From positions 3,475,001 to 3,539,000 of the forward strand of contig NZ_CP017174.1 in assembly GCF_006402735.1 (NCBI RefSeq): 64,000 bases of DNA. Direction: 5' to 3'. A program made the translations under genes and the position numbers. Shown here one piece after another: positions 24,090 through 32,455 of the stretch. Under the pieces are notes generated by a model. That model searched no databases. It was not told where the DNA came from and saw only the letters and a list, made by a program, of their open reading frames with translations. This stretch comes from Myxococcus xanthus (GTDB taxonomy: Bacteria > Myxococcota > Myxococcia > Myxococcales > Myxococcaceae). The number at the start of each line of letters is the position of its first letter. Within the stretch, counting starts at the first letter, position 1.

Positions 24090-26651
24090 ATGGCCACGCG
24101 GACGAAGAAGAAGGTGGAAGAGACTGAGGCGGCCGAGGTGAAGGCGCCCGCCAAGAAGGCCGCCGCCAAGAAGAAGCCTGCGGCCAAGAAGAAGACCGCC
24201 GCCAAGAAGAAGACGGCGGCCCGCCGCCGCACCAAGAAGGGCGACGAGGACGAACTCCCCACCGTGGAAGCAGACGCGGAGGAGGAGGTCACGCCCCGTG
24301 GCAAGGGCCCGCACTACCTGGTCGTCGTGGAGTCTCCCGCCAAGGCGAAGACCATCAAGAAGTACCTGGGCTCCGGCTACACGGTGAAGGCCTCCGTGGG
24401 CCACGTGAAGGACCTGCCCAAGAGCAAGATGGGCGTCGACGTGGAGCACGACTTCCGGCCCGAGTACACGGTCATCAAGGGCAAGGAGAAGGTCCTCAAC
24501 GAGCTCAAGAAGATGGCGAAGTCGGCCGACCGCGTCTTCCTGGCCACGGACCCCGACCGCGAGGGCGAGGCGATTGCCTGGCACATCAAGGAGGAGCTGG
24601 CGCATCCCGACGCGCTCCGGGTGACCTTCAACGAAATCACCAAGAAGGCCATCCAGGAAGCCATCGCCCAGCCGCGCCAGCTCAACCAGGACAACTACGA
24701 CTCGCAGCAGACGCGCCGCATCCTCGACCGGCTGGTGGGGTATCAAATCTCCCCGCTGCTCTGGAAGAAGGTGCGCCGAGGCCTGTCCGCCGGCCGCGTG
24801 CAGTCCGTGGCGGTGCGCCTCATCGTGGAGCGCGAGGACGAAATCAAGGCCTTCGTCCCCGAGGAGTATTGGACGCTGGACGCGCTGCTGGAGGGACCCG
24901 CGGGCCCGCCGCCGTTCAAGGCCAAGCTGTCCAAGCTGGACGGCAAGAAGGTGGAGCTGAAGGAGCGCGTCTTCACGGAGAGCCTGGTCGCCGAGCTCCA
25001 GACGGCCAGCTTCGTGGTGGCGAAGGTGGACCGCCGCGAGCGCCGCCGCAACGCGCCCGCGCCGTTCATCACCTCCAAGCTCCAGCAGGAGGCGGCGAAC
25101 CGGCTGTCCTTCACCGCGAAGAAGACGATGACGCTGGCGCAGCGCCTCTACGAAGGTGTGCCGCTGGGTGACGAGGGCCAGACGGCGCTCATCACATACA
25201 TGCGTACGGACTCCACCCGTCTGTCCGACGACGCGGTGACGCAGGTGCGCGAGTTCATCGGCGGCAAGTACGGCAAGGACTTCCTGCCCGACGAGCCCAT
25301 GGTGTACCGCAGCAAGAAGAGCGCCCAGGACGCGCACGAGGCCATCCGGCCCACGTCGCTGGAGTACCCGCCGGAGCGGGTGAAGTCCTTCTTCGAGGCC
25401 ATGGGCGAGGAGGACATGTACCGCCTCTACGAGCTCATCTGGAACCGCTTCGTCGCGTGTCAGATGAAGCCCGCCGTCTATGACCAGACCAGCGCGGACA
25501 TCGCCGCGGGCCGGGCCACCTTCCGCGCCTCCGGCAGCACGCTGAAGTTCGCCGGCTACCTGGCGGTGTACGGCGCTGGCCTGACGCCGGAGGAAGAGGC
25601 GGAGAAGGAGAAGGCCAAGGCCGCAGGTGACGAGAACGCCGAGGGCGCCGACGCCGTGGGCGACCTGCCGGTGCTCAACGACGGTGACGCGCTGAACCTC
25701 CAGAAGCTGCTCCACGAGCAGCACTTCACCCAGCCGCCCCCGCGCTTCAGCGAGGCCACGCTGGTGAAGGAGCTGGAAGAGCGCGGCATCGGCCGTCCGT
25801 CCACCTACGCGGCCATTCTCTCCACCATCCAGGACAAGAAGTACGTGGAGAAGCTGGAGGGGCGCTTCCGGCCCACGGACCTGGGGAACATGACCAACGA
25901 GATGCTGGTCAAGCACTTCCCCCACGAACTGGACGTCACCTTCACGGCGACCATGGAGGAGAAGCTCGACCAGATCTCCGAGGGCGGCGCCAACTGGAAG
26001 TCCGTGCTGCACGACTTCTACGGGCCCTTCAAGGAGACGCTCGAGAAGGCCGAAGCGGAGATGCGCGACGTCAAGCGGGAGGAGATCAAGACGGACATCC
26101 CCTGCGAGAAGTGCGGCAACCTCTTCGTCATCAAGTTCGGGAAGATGGGGCACTTCCTCGCGTGCTCGAACTACCCGGACTGCAAGAACACGAAGGACTT
26201 CAAGCGCGACGCCGAGGGCAAGATCGTCATGGTGGAGGAGGAGACCACCGACGAGATTTGCGAGAAGTGCGGCAAGCCCATGGTCATCAAGCGGGGTCGC
26301 TTCGGGCGCTTCCTGGCCTGTTCGGGCTACCCGGACTGCAAGACGTCCAAGCCCATCTCCATCGGCGTGTCGTGTCCGGAGTGCAAGGAGGGCTACCTGA
26401 CGGAGCGCCGCAGTGGCCGCGGGAAGATCTTCTTCGGCTGCAACCGCTACCCGGACTGCAAGTTCGCCGCCTGGGACCGGCCGCTGGCCGAGCCGTGCCC
26501 CACCTGCGCGTCGCCCTATCTGCTCCAGAAGTTCTCCAAGCGGGACGGCCCGTACGTGGCGTGCCCCAACAAGGAGTGCGACTACCGGCGCGAAATCACC
26601 GAGCAGCCCGGGGGCCCGGGTGGGTCACCCGAAGCCTCCTCGGCTGCTTGA
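24090..26651 (+). CDS. topA: DNA topoisomerase I
   Basis: The about 853-residue protein is a type IA topoisomerase. It opens with an unusual Lys/Ala-rich segment (residues about 10-50, repeated AAKKK). The Toprim domain follows (YLVVVESPAKAKTIKKYLG, then TDPDREGEAIAWHI). The catalytic tyrosine lies in ITYMRTDSTRLSD. Four C-terminal cysteine modules end it, beginning CEKCGNLF, CEKCGKPM, CPECKEGY and CPTCASPY, so all four look able to bind zinc. It relaxes negative supercoils using single-strand passage. A strong ribosome binding site (AGGAGA) precedes ATG 24090. The basic N-terminal extension resembles histone H1-like tails and is not part of the E. coli enzyme. Confidence 0.96.
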   Translation: MATRTKKKVEETEAAEVKAPAKKAAAKKKPAAKKKTAAKKKTAARRRTKKGDEDELPTVEADAEEEVTPRGKGPHYLVVVESPAKAKTIKKYLGSGYTVKASVGHVKDLPKSKMGVDVEHDFRPEYTVIKGKEKVLNELKKMAKSADRVFLATDPDREGEAIAWHIKEELAHPDALRVTFNEITKKAIQEAIAQPRQLNQDNYDSQQTRRILDRLVGYQISPLLWKKVRRGLSAGRVQSVAVRLIVEREDEIKAFVPEEYWTLDALLEGPAGPPPFKAKLSKLDGKKVELKERVFTESLVAELQTASFVVAKVDRRERRRNAPAPFITSKLQQEAANRLSFTAKKTMTLAQRLYEGVPLGDEGQTALITYMRTDSTRLSDDAVTQVREFIGGKYGKDFLPDEPMVYRSKKSAQDAHEAIRPTSLEYPPERVKSFFEAMGEEDMYRLYELIWNRFVACQMKPAVYDQTSADIAAGRATFRASGSTLKFAGYLAVYGAGLTPEEEAEKEKAKAAGDENAEGADAVGDLPVLNDGDALNLQKLLHEQHFTQPPPRFSEATLVKELEERGIGRPSTYAAILSTIQDKKYVEKLEGRFRPTDLGNMTNEMLVKHFPHELDVTFTATMEEKLDQISEGGANWKSVLHDFYGPFKETLEKAEAEMRDVKREEIKTDIPCEKCGNLFVIKFGKMGHFLACSNYPDCKNTKDFKRDAEGKIVMVEEETTDEICEKCGKPMVIKRGRFGRFLACSGYPDCKTSKPISIGVSCPECKEGYLTERRSGRGKIFFGCNRYPDCKFAAWDRPLAEPCPTCASPYLLQKFSKRDGPYVACPNKECDYRREITEQPGGPGGSPEASSAA

Positions 26652-26688
26652 AAGCCCAGTAGTTACATGGGCATGGCCCGTCCTCGGC

Positions 26689-26718
26689 TTGACAGCCTTG
26701 GCGGGCCCGCCCTAGAAG
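26689..26718 (+). promoter_or_regulatory. Sigma-70-type promoter for the TolQ/TolR operon
   Basis: A consensus TTGACA (26689-26694) is followed, after 18 bases, by TAGAAG (26713-26718). This is the best -35 box seen in the window. It lies in the gap after topA and would leave a leader of roughly 90 bases before the TolQ homologue. Confidence 0.65.
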
Positions 26719-26811
26719 TCCAGGCTGCTCCCTCCCCGGGAACGTCGAACGGGTGCCCGCCTCTGGATGGGCGCGCCCCGGGGGGCGGGCGTCGAAAGGA
26801 CTCTGGGCGCA

Positions 26812-27549
26812 ATGATTCCCTCGGTAAGCGAGCTGCTGCTGGACGTGACCCTCGCGGCCACGGAAGGGGGCAAGCTGGGCGTCACGGACTCCGTCATCAA
26901 GTTCTTCAAGGATGGCGGACCGTTCATGTTCGTGAACCTGTTCTGGCTGGCGTGCTCGCTGGCGGTCGCGCTGGAGCGCATCGTCACCCTGGTGTTCCGC
27001 TACAACCTCAACGCGCCGCCTTTCATGGAGCAGATCGCCAAGCTGGTGCGCAGCGGCAACCTGGACCGCGCCGTGAAGGTGTGCGCCATGGCGCCCAACG
27101 CGCCGCTGGCCAAGGTGGTCCGCGCGGGCCTGGTGAACGCCAACCGCGGTGAGATTGAGGTCTCCAAGGCGGTGGAAGAGGCCATCGTCGAGCACAGCCC
27201 GAACGTGTCCAAGCGCATCCCCTGGCTGTGGTCGCTGGCGAACATCGCCACGCTGGTGGGGTTGGTGGGCACCATCTTCGGCCTCATCGGCACCTTCCAG
27301 GCGCTGGGCAACGTGCCGGCGGAGCAGAAGCAGGTGCTGCTGTCGGACGGCATCTCCAAGGCGATGAACAACACCGCCTTCGCGCTCTCCATCGCCGTCA
27401 TCTGCATCATCTTCCACCTGTTCCTCACGTCGTACGCGAAGAGCATGGTGGAGGGGCTGGAGCTCAACGCGCTCAAGCTGGAGAACCTCCTGTCGCGCCG
27501 CGGTTCCGTGGACCCGGCCACCACGGAGCTCGAGGCGCGCGCGTCGTAG
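26812..27549 (+). CDS. aglX: TolQ/ExbB/MotA-family proton-channel protein (AglX)
   Basis: The about 245-residue protein has three membrane segments (about 32-53, 133-158 and 178-202) and a cytoplasmic loop between the first two, as in TolQ/ExbB/MotA. The conserved block LANIATLVGLVGTIFGLIGTFQAL is present. With TolR-type partners these proteins conduct protons and drive motion of a periplasmic partner. In M. xanthus a TolQ/TolR pair named AglX/AglV is required for gliding motility. The assignment rests on family, on two following TolR genes, and on gene order relative to aglZ recalled from M. xanthus (MXAN_3003). ATG 26812 was chosen over an upstream start because it follows AAAGGA and gives the usual N-terminus. 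Role in gliding versus a housekeeping Tol system cannot be decided from sequence. Confidence 0.8.
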   Translation: MIPSVSELLLDVTLAATEGGKLGVTDSVIKFFKDGGPFMFVNLFWLACSLAVALERIVTLVFRYNLNAPPFMEQIAKLVRSGNLDRAVKVCAMAPNAPLAKVVRAGLVNANRGEIEVSKAVEEAIVEHSPNVSKRIPWLWSLANIATLVGLVGTIFGLIGTFQALGNVPAEQKQVLLSDGISKAMNNTAFALSIAVICIIFHLFLTSYAKSMVEGLELNALKLENLLSRRGSVDPATTELEARAS

Positions 27550-27568
27550 AGCGCAAGGGCACGCGGCC

Positions 27569-28090
27569 ATGGCGTTCCACTACTCCCGGCGCAAGCTGAA
27601 GGTTCGTGAGGAAGAAGAGGCGGGCGAGCTGAACATCGTCCCGTACCTCGACATCCTCATGAACCTCATCATCTTCATGCTGCTGTCCATCACCGGCCTG
27701 GCGACGTTCGGCATCATCAACGTCAACGCCCCCGCCTACGGTGCGCCGACGACGGGCATGGCCCAGGAGAACCCGGACGATGCGCCGAAGCTGACGCTGT
27801 CCGTGCTCATCTCCAAGAAGGGGCACTTCGTCAGCAGCGAGAACGCCATCCTCGGGGAGGCGGGTACGCCCACCATCCCCGTGAAGGCGGACGGCGCGCA
27901 CGACTTCTCCGCGCTCAACGCGAAGATGGTGGAGATCAAGTCCGCCTTCCCCAAGGAGACGAAGGTCATCGTGGGCGCGGACCCGGACGTCCCCTACGAG
28001 ACGCTGACGCAGACGCTGGACGCCATCCGTGAGACGCAGGGCCGCGAGCGCCGGCTGCTGTTCCCGGACGTCACCCTGGGAGCCATCTGA
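27569..28090 (+). CDS. aglV: TolR/ExbD-family motor protein (AglV)
   Basis: The 173-residue protein has a short cytosolic N-terminus and one membrane helix (about 23-45) that carries the essential Asp in NIVPYLDILMNLIIF. A periplasmic domain ends with the TolR/ExbD fold (VIVGADPDVPYETLTQTLDAI). The Asp is the proton-binding residue of TolR/ExbD/MotB proteins. The gene starts 19 bases after the TolQ homologue and is followed three bases later by a second TolR gene, so all three are one operon. The symbol aglV is taken from the expected order in M. xanthus; the next gene could instead be the AglV equivalent. Confidence 0.75.
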   Translation: MAFHYSRRKLKVREEEEAGELNIVPYLDILMNLIIFMLLSITGLATFGIINVNAPAYGAPTTGMAQENPDDAPKLTLSVLISKKGHFVSSENAILGEAGTPTIPVKADGAHDFSALNAKMVEIKSAFPKETKVIVGADPDVPYETLTQTLDAIRETQGRERRLLFPDVTLGAI

Positions 28091-28093
28091 GCC

Positions 28094-28675
28094 ATGGCCG
28101 ACCCGACGACATCCGCCCTGGAGACGCCCGACGCGGAAGCCGTGGCGCGGCTGAGCTACCGCCGGGCCCTGGCGCGCAAGAAGCGCAAGGAGCGCGAGGC
28201 GGCGGGGGAGATCAAGGAGCTGAACATCACCGCGATGATGGACATGATGACCATCCTCCTGGTGTTCCTGCTCAAGTCCTTCGCCTCGTCGTCCGCGGCG
28301 GTGACGGCGTCCGAGGACGTGCGCCCGCCCGTGTCCTCCACGCGCGCCACGCCCAAGGACACCGTGGCCGTCACCATCACGCCCAGGAATGTGCTGGTGG
28401 GTGAGCGGGAGGTCCTGCGGCTGCAGAACGGTCAGTTCCCGGCCGACAAGGTCCAGGGGCGGCTGGTGCTGCCGCTGGATGCGCAGCTGAAGAAGGAAGT
28501 GGAGAAGCTGAAGTACATCGCCGCGCGCAACCCGTCGGCGCCCTTCAGTGGGGAGCTGTCCGTCATCGCGGACAAGAAGATTCCCTACGACATGCTCCTC
28601 ACCGTGCTCTACACGGCGGGGCAGAACGAGCTGGAGAACTACCGCTTCGTGGTGCTCCAGAAAGAGGGCGAGTAG
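28094..28675 (+). CDS. Second TolR/ExbD-family motor protein
   Basis: The 193-residue protein has a longer, strongly basic cytosolic start (RRALARKKRKERE). One membrane helix (about 53-72) contains the conserved Asp (NITAMMDMMTILLVFL), and a periplasmic TolR-like domain ends with a KKIPYDMLLTVLYTAG motif. It has only three bases between it and the preceding TolR gene. A TolQ with two different TolR subunits is the stoichiometry also seen in the M. xanthus AglRQS gliding motor, so a heteromeric 5:2-type complex is plausible. It is closed off by a hairpin shared with the convergent DksA-like gene. Confidence 0.85.
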   Translation: MADPTTSALETPDAEAVARLSYRRALARKKRKEREAAGEIKELNITAMMDMMTILLVFLLKSFASSSAAVTASEDVRPPVSSTRATPKDTVAVTITPRNVLVGEREVLRLQNGQFPADKVQGRLVLPLDAQLKKEVEKLKYIAARNPSAPFSGELSVIADKKIPYDMLLTVLYTAGQNELENYRFVVLQKEGE

Positions 28676-28678
28676 CAC

Positions 28679-28701
28679 GCTCCCGGGGCGGCACCGGGAG
28701 C
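28679..28701. terminator. Bidirectional hairpin between convergent TolR and DksA-like genes
   Basis: GCTCCCGG (28679-28686) pairs with CCGGGAGC (28694-28701) around a seven-base loop. It begins four bases after the TolR stop and lies 17 bases from the end of the convergent gene, so it can serve both transcripts. No T-run is present. Confidence 0.5.
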
Positions 28702-28717
28702 GCGCGCTCGCATCGCC

Positions 28718-29110
28718 TCAGAGAGACGGGCTGGCCATGGGGCCGCCGCGCGTCTCGAGTTCGTGGATGCTGGCGTCCTCCTCGCAGCGGATGGCGAAGG
28801 GCAGGGCCTCCAGGCGTTCGATGGGAATCTCGAAGCCGCAGTCCACGCACTCGCCGAACACGCCCATCTCCATGCGGCGCAGCGCCGCGTCGATGAGCAT
28901 GATTTCGCGCCGCTGCGATTCCATCAGACTGGAAAGGGTGTAGTCGGCCAGCTCGGACTGGGCGTTCTCTTCGTATTCGGGGTCCCGCTCCTGGTTCTTC
29001 AGGGCGGTGAGCTCGCGGTGCGCACCCTCGTTGGCGCTGAGAATCTCCCGGCGGCGGCGCTGCAGGAGTTCGCGGATCCGGATCAGGTCCTGATTTCGGC
29101 GGGTCGCCAT
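28718..29110 (-). CDS. DksA/TraR-family protein with incomplete zinc finger
   Basis: The about 130-residue protein has a helical coiled-coil part (RIRELLQRRRREILSANEG ... LKNQERDPEYEENAQSELADY) and a C-terminal finger (GECVDCGFEIPIERLEALPF, then IRCEED). DksA-type proteins reach into the RNA polymerase secondary channel and alter promoter kinetics together with ppGpp. Three of the four zinc cysteines are present, but the fourth position is Asp (CxxC-x17-CxxD), reminiscent of low-cysteine DksA variants that tolerate zinc shortage. The acidic coil tip typical of DksA is not obvious. The ATG at 29110 is preferred because GGGAG lies about ten bases upstream; an in-frame ATG at 29140 would add ten residues. 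Confidence 0.82.
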   Translation of the reverse strand: MATRRNQDLIRIRELLQRRRREILSANEGAHRELTALKNQERDPEYEENAQSELADYTLSSLMESQRREIMLIDAALRRMEMGVFGECVDCGFEIPIERLEALPFAIRCEEDASIHELETRGGPMASPSL

Positions 29111-29382
29111 GGCTTCGGTACTCCCAGTGTTCGAGTTCATTGGCGCTCGCCCGGTTGCTGGCCGCCCCCGAGCGGCGAACGCGAGAAACGTAGGGGTTCA
29201 ACCCAGGTAGGGAAACCGCGCCTTCCAGCCGGAGACGGAGGCGGCCTGCTGGGCAGCCGGCCAGGTGCGAATCCATTGCGAAAGCGTGGGGTTGCACACG
29301 GCTGAATCGACACTGGGCCAGGGCGTGTCAGTCCTGCTAACAGTTGCTGGACGGCCCAGCGGCGCGGGCCTGGAGGAAGCGG

Positions 29383-30756
29383 ATGGCGGATCAGAAGCAG
29401 CGGGTGACGGTGATTGGCGGCGGCCTGGCGGGGACGGAGTGTGCCTACCAGCTCGCCCGCCGCGGGGTGCCGGTGGTGCTGCGGGAGATGAAGCCCCAGA
29501 AGCGCTCGCCCGCGCACAAGTCGGACACGCTGGCGGAGCTGGTGTGCAGCAACTCGCTGCGCTCGGACAACCCGGAGAGCGCCATTGGCCTGCTACACGC
29601 GGAGCTGCGCGCGCTGGGCTCGCTGGTGCTGGGCGCGGCGGACGCGAACCGGGTGCCCGCGGGTGACGCGCTGGCGGTGGAGCGTGAGCGCTTCTCCGCC
29701 ACGATTACGGAGTCCCTGCTGCGCCAGCCCGGCGTGGAGATGGTGGCCGGCGAGGTGGAGCACCTGCCCGAGGACGGCCCGGTGGTGATTGCCACGGGAC
29801 CGCTCACGTCGGACGCGCTCACGCGGGAGCTGGAGCGCCACGTGGGCGCCAAGCTCTACTTCTATGACTCCATCGCGCCCATCCTGTCGGCGGACTCCAT
29901 CGACATGAACGTGGCGTTCCGCCAGAGCCGCTACGGCAAGGGCGGCGGGGACGACTACCTCAACCTGCCGATGACGAAGGACGAGTACTACCGCTTCATC
30001 GCCGAGGTGAAGGCGGGTCAGAAGGTGGTGCCCCACGCTTTCGAGGAACCCAAGTACTTCGAAGGGTGTCTGCCCATTGAAGTGATGGCCGAGCGTGGCG
30101 ACGACACCCTGGCCTACGGGCCCATGAAGCCGGTGGGCCTGAGGGACCCGCGCACGGGCCAGGATCCCCACGCGGTGGTTCAGCTGCGCATGGAGGACGT
30201 GGGCGGCACGTCCTGGAACATGGTGGGCTTCCAGACGCGGCTGACCTGGGGTGAACAGAAGCGCATCTTCAGCAACTTCATCCCCGGACTTCAGCAAGCG
30301 GAGTTCCTCCGGATGGGGCAGATCCACCGGAACACCTTCATCGACTCGCCCCGGCTGCTGGCGAAGGACTTGTCGCTGAAGACGGAGCCCCGGCTCTACT
30401 TCGCCGGGCAGATCTCCGGCGTGGAGGGCTACGTGGAGAGCGCGGCATGTGGATACCTGGTGGCGTTGGCGCTGCACGCCCGGCTGACGGGGACGGAGTT
30501 CGTTCCGCCGCCGGCCACCACGGCGATGGGCGCGCTGCTGCGGCACGTGACGGGCGAGGCGCATCCGCCGGACTACCCGCACCAGCCCACCAACATCATC
30601 TTCGGCATCTTTCCGCCGCTGACCGGGCGGATGAAGAAGGCGGAGAAGCGCGCGGCGTATTCGGCGCGAGCGAAGCAGGACCTGGCGGCATGGCTGCCGC
30701 ATGCGGGCGTCCCGGCGGCGGGCGCCCCCGAGCACGTGGATCAGAGGAGCGCATGA
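29383..30756 (+). CDS. trmFO: tRNA uracil-54 C5-methyltransferase, folate/FAD-dependent
   Basis: The about 457-residue protein is a full-length TrmFO (formerly Gid). It has an N-terminal FAD Rossmann motif ([20 protein letters not shown]), the catalytic cysteine block [11 protein letters not shown], and the C-terminal FAD-binding region ([20 protein letters not shown]). The enzyme uses methylenetetrahydrofolate and FADH2 to make m5U54 in the T-loop of tRNA. This fits with folD elsewhere in the window. ATG 29383 is supported by GGAGGAAG just upstream. The lipoprotein gene that follows overlaps its stop (ATGA), giving translational coupling. Confidence 0.95.
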   Translation: MADQKQRVTVIGGGLAGTECAYQLARRGVPVVLREMKPQKRSPAHKSDTLAELVCSNSLRSDNPESAIGLLHAELRALGSLVLGAADANRVPAGDALAVERERFSATITESLLRQPGVEMVAGEVEHLPEDGPVVIATGPLTSDALTRELERHVGAKLYFYDSIAPILSADSIDMNVAFRQSRYGKGGGDDYLNLPMTKDEYYRFIAEVKAGQKVVPHAFEEPKYFEGCLPIEVMAERGDDTLAYGPMKPVGLRDPRTGQDPHAVVQLRMEDVGGTSWNMVGFQTRLTWGEQKRIFSNFIPGLQQAEFLRMGQIHRNTFIDSPRLLAKDLSLKTEPRLYFAGQISGVEGYVESAACGYLVALALHARLTGTEFVPPPATTAMGALLRHVTGEAHPPDYPHQPTNIIFGIFPPLTGRMKKAEKRAAYSARAKQDLAAWLPHAGVPAAGAPEHVDQRSA

Positions 30757-32396
30757 TGCGGATGCGGCAGGGGCGGCTGTGGACCGCGGGCCTGATGGCC
30801 TCGCTGGTGATGGCGGGCACGGGCTGCAAGCAGGGGGAGAATGGCGGCTCGGAGGCCCCGGGCGTGCGGCGAACCAAGGCCGCCGCGACGGCGGAGAAGT
30901 CGCCACCGCCCGGTGCCCCTGGCGCGGGGCAGGGCACGCTGCTGGCCTCGGGGCGCGTGACGGACCTGCGGGTGACGCCGGACGGCCGCTTCGCCACGTA
31001 CATCGTCAACGGGCAGAAGCCCCGGATGGATGGCATCCCGCCGCAGATGGTGCTGGGCGAGCTGTACGTGGTTCCGGTGGAGGGCGGCGAACCGCGCAAG
31101 CTGGGCGAGGGCGTGACGAACGTCCCGGGCGGCCAGCTGGTGGCGCCAGGCTCGAAGCACGTCCTCTTCCTCTCCGGCTACAGCCCGGCGACGCAGTCGG
31201 GCTCGCTGACCGTGGCGTCGTTGGATGACGCGAAGGCGGCGCCTGTCATGCTGGGCACGGCGGTCAGCTACATGCTGCCCAGCCCGGATGGGACGAAGCT
31301 GGCCTACGTGGACGGCGGCAAGCTGAAGCTGGGGGCGCTGCCGTCGGGGCCCTTCACGGACGTGGCGGCGGAGGTCAGCACGGCCCAGTTCACGCCGGAC
31401 GGCAAGACGCTGCTCTTCAAGCGCCGGCTGTCCGCGGCGGGGGGCCTTGCGGCCATCTCCGTGGAGAAGCCAGACGCGCCGCCCGTCAAGGTGGGGGACC
31501 AGGTGGGGGACTACGAAGTCTCCCCGGATGGTCAGCGCGTGGCCTTCCAGGTGCGCAGCGAGTCGGTGCGGGGGCTGTATGACTTGTACCTGGCGGAGCT
31601 GCCGGAGCTGAAGGCGAAGCGGCTGGCGGTGGCCTCGGGGGTGTTTGCCTTTTCGCCCGACGGCAAGTGGCTGGCGCGCACGGAGAATGGCAAGCCGAAC
31701 GTGCCCGGGGACTTGCACCTGGGCCCGGCGACGGGGGGCGCGGGGCGCAAGCTGGGCGTGCAGGTGGAGAAGCTGGTCTTCTCGCCGGACTCGCAGGCGG
31801 TGGGCTTCCTGGAGAAGTATGACTCGACGGCGAACGCGGGGCTGATGTCGGTGGCCGCGCTGCCGGACGGCACGACGAAGCAGGTGGGCGGCCGCGTGCC
31901 CAACTTCGTCTGGGGCTCGGACGGGCGCTATGTGGCGTTCCTCTCGCGCATCCTCAAGCCCGCGTACTCGGTGGACCTGATGCTGTACACCCTGGGTGAG
32001 GAGCGGGCGGCGAAGGTGCAGCAGGGCGTCTTCGGCTATGGCTTCACGCCGGGCAACGGGCAGGTGGTGTTCCGCTCCAACTGCATCCGCAACGGGCGCT
32101 CGTGTGACTTCATGGCCATGGACCTGCCCCGGCAGGCGGACCCCCGCACGTGGCTGCAGGGCATCTTCAGCTACAAGCTGTCCGAGGACGGCCAGCGGGT
32201 GCTCGTCACCTATGCCCGCATGGACTCGGACACCTATGACGTGGCGGTGTACGACGTGAAGACGCAGGCGCGGAAGACGCTGGACCAGGGCGTCCAGGTG
32301 CCGGTGTCCTTCGGGGGCAAGAATGACTCGCTTGCCGTGTACGCCATTACGCAGGGGCCCAAGGCCGGCATCTACAGCGTCCCCGCGACGCCGTAG
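30753..32396 (+). CDS. Beta-propeller (PD40/TolB-like) lipoprotein
   Basis: The about 547-residue protein starts with a signal peptide ending at a probable lipobox (MAGTGC, Cys near residue 25). A Gly/Glu/Ala-rich linker follows. At least six PD40/WD40-like repeats then occur, seen as [56 protein letters not shown] and [10 protein letters not shown]. This is a TolB-like beta-propeller fold. Such proteins often serve as protein-interaction platforms at the outer membrane. The start overlaps the trmFO stop by four bases. No TolB partner genes (tolA, pal) are next to it, so equating it with TolB is not justified. Confidence 0.82.
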   Translation: MMRMRQGRLWTAGLMASLVMAGTGCKQGENGGSEAPGVRRTKAAATAEKSPPPGAPGAGQGTLLASGRVTDLRVTPDGRFATYIVNGQKPRMDGIPPQMVLGELYVVPVEGGEPRKLGEGVTNVPGGQLVAPGSKHVLFLSGYSPATQSGSLTVASLDDAKAAPVMLGTAVSYMLPSPDGTKLAYVDGGKLKLGALPSGPFTDVAAEVSTAQFTPDGKTLLFKRRLSAAGGLAAISVEKPDAPPVKVGDQVGDYEVSPDGQRVAFQVRSESVRGLYDLYLAELPELKAKRLAVASGVFAFSPDGKWLARTENGKPNVPGDLHLGPATGGAGRKLGVQVEKLVFSPDSQAVGFLEKYDSTANAGLMSVAALPDGTTKQVGGRVPNFVWGSDGRYVAFLSRILKPAYSVDLMLYTLGEERAAKVQQGVFGYGFTPGNGQVVFRSNCIRNGRSCDFMAMDLPRQADPRTWLQGIFSYKLSEDGQRVLVTYARMDSDTYDVAVYDVKTQARKTLDQGVQVPVSFGGKNDSLAVYAITQGPKAGIYSVPATP

Positions 32397-32455
32397 CTTT
32401 TGACTGTTGAGGATCGTGCGATTCGCCGGGCGGTGTGCTTACTTCCGCCGCCTGA

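Noticed and set aside
24075-26153. A 692-codon open frame opposite topA
   Set aside because: TopA on the plus strand is unmistakable; the antisense product has no family features.
30753-32396. Beta-propeller lipoprotein as the TolB of a Tol-Pal operon
   Set aside because: No tolA or pal gene adjoins it, and it is coupled to trmFO; TolB itself is not normally a lipoprotein.
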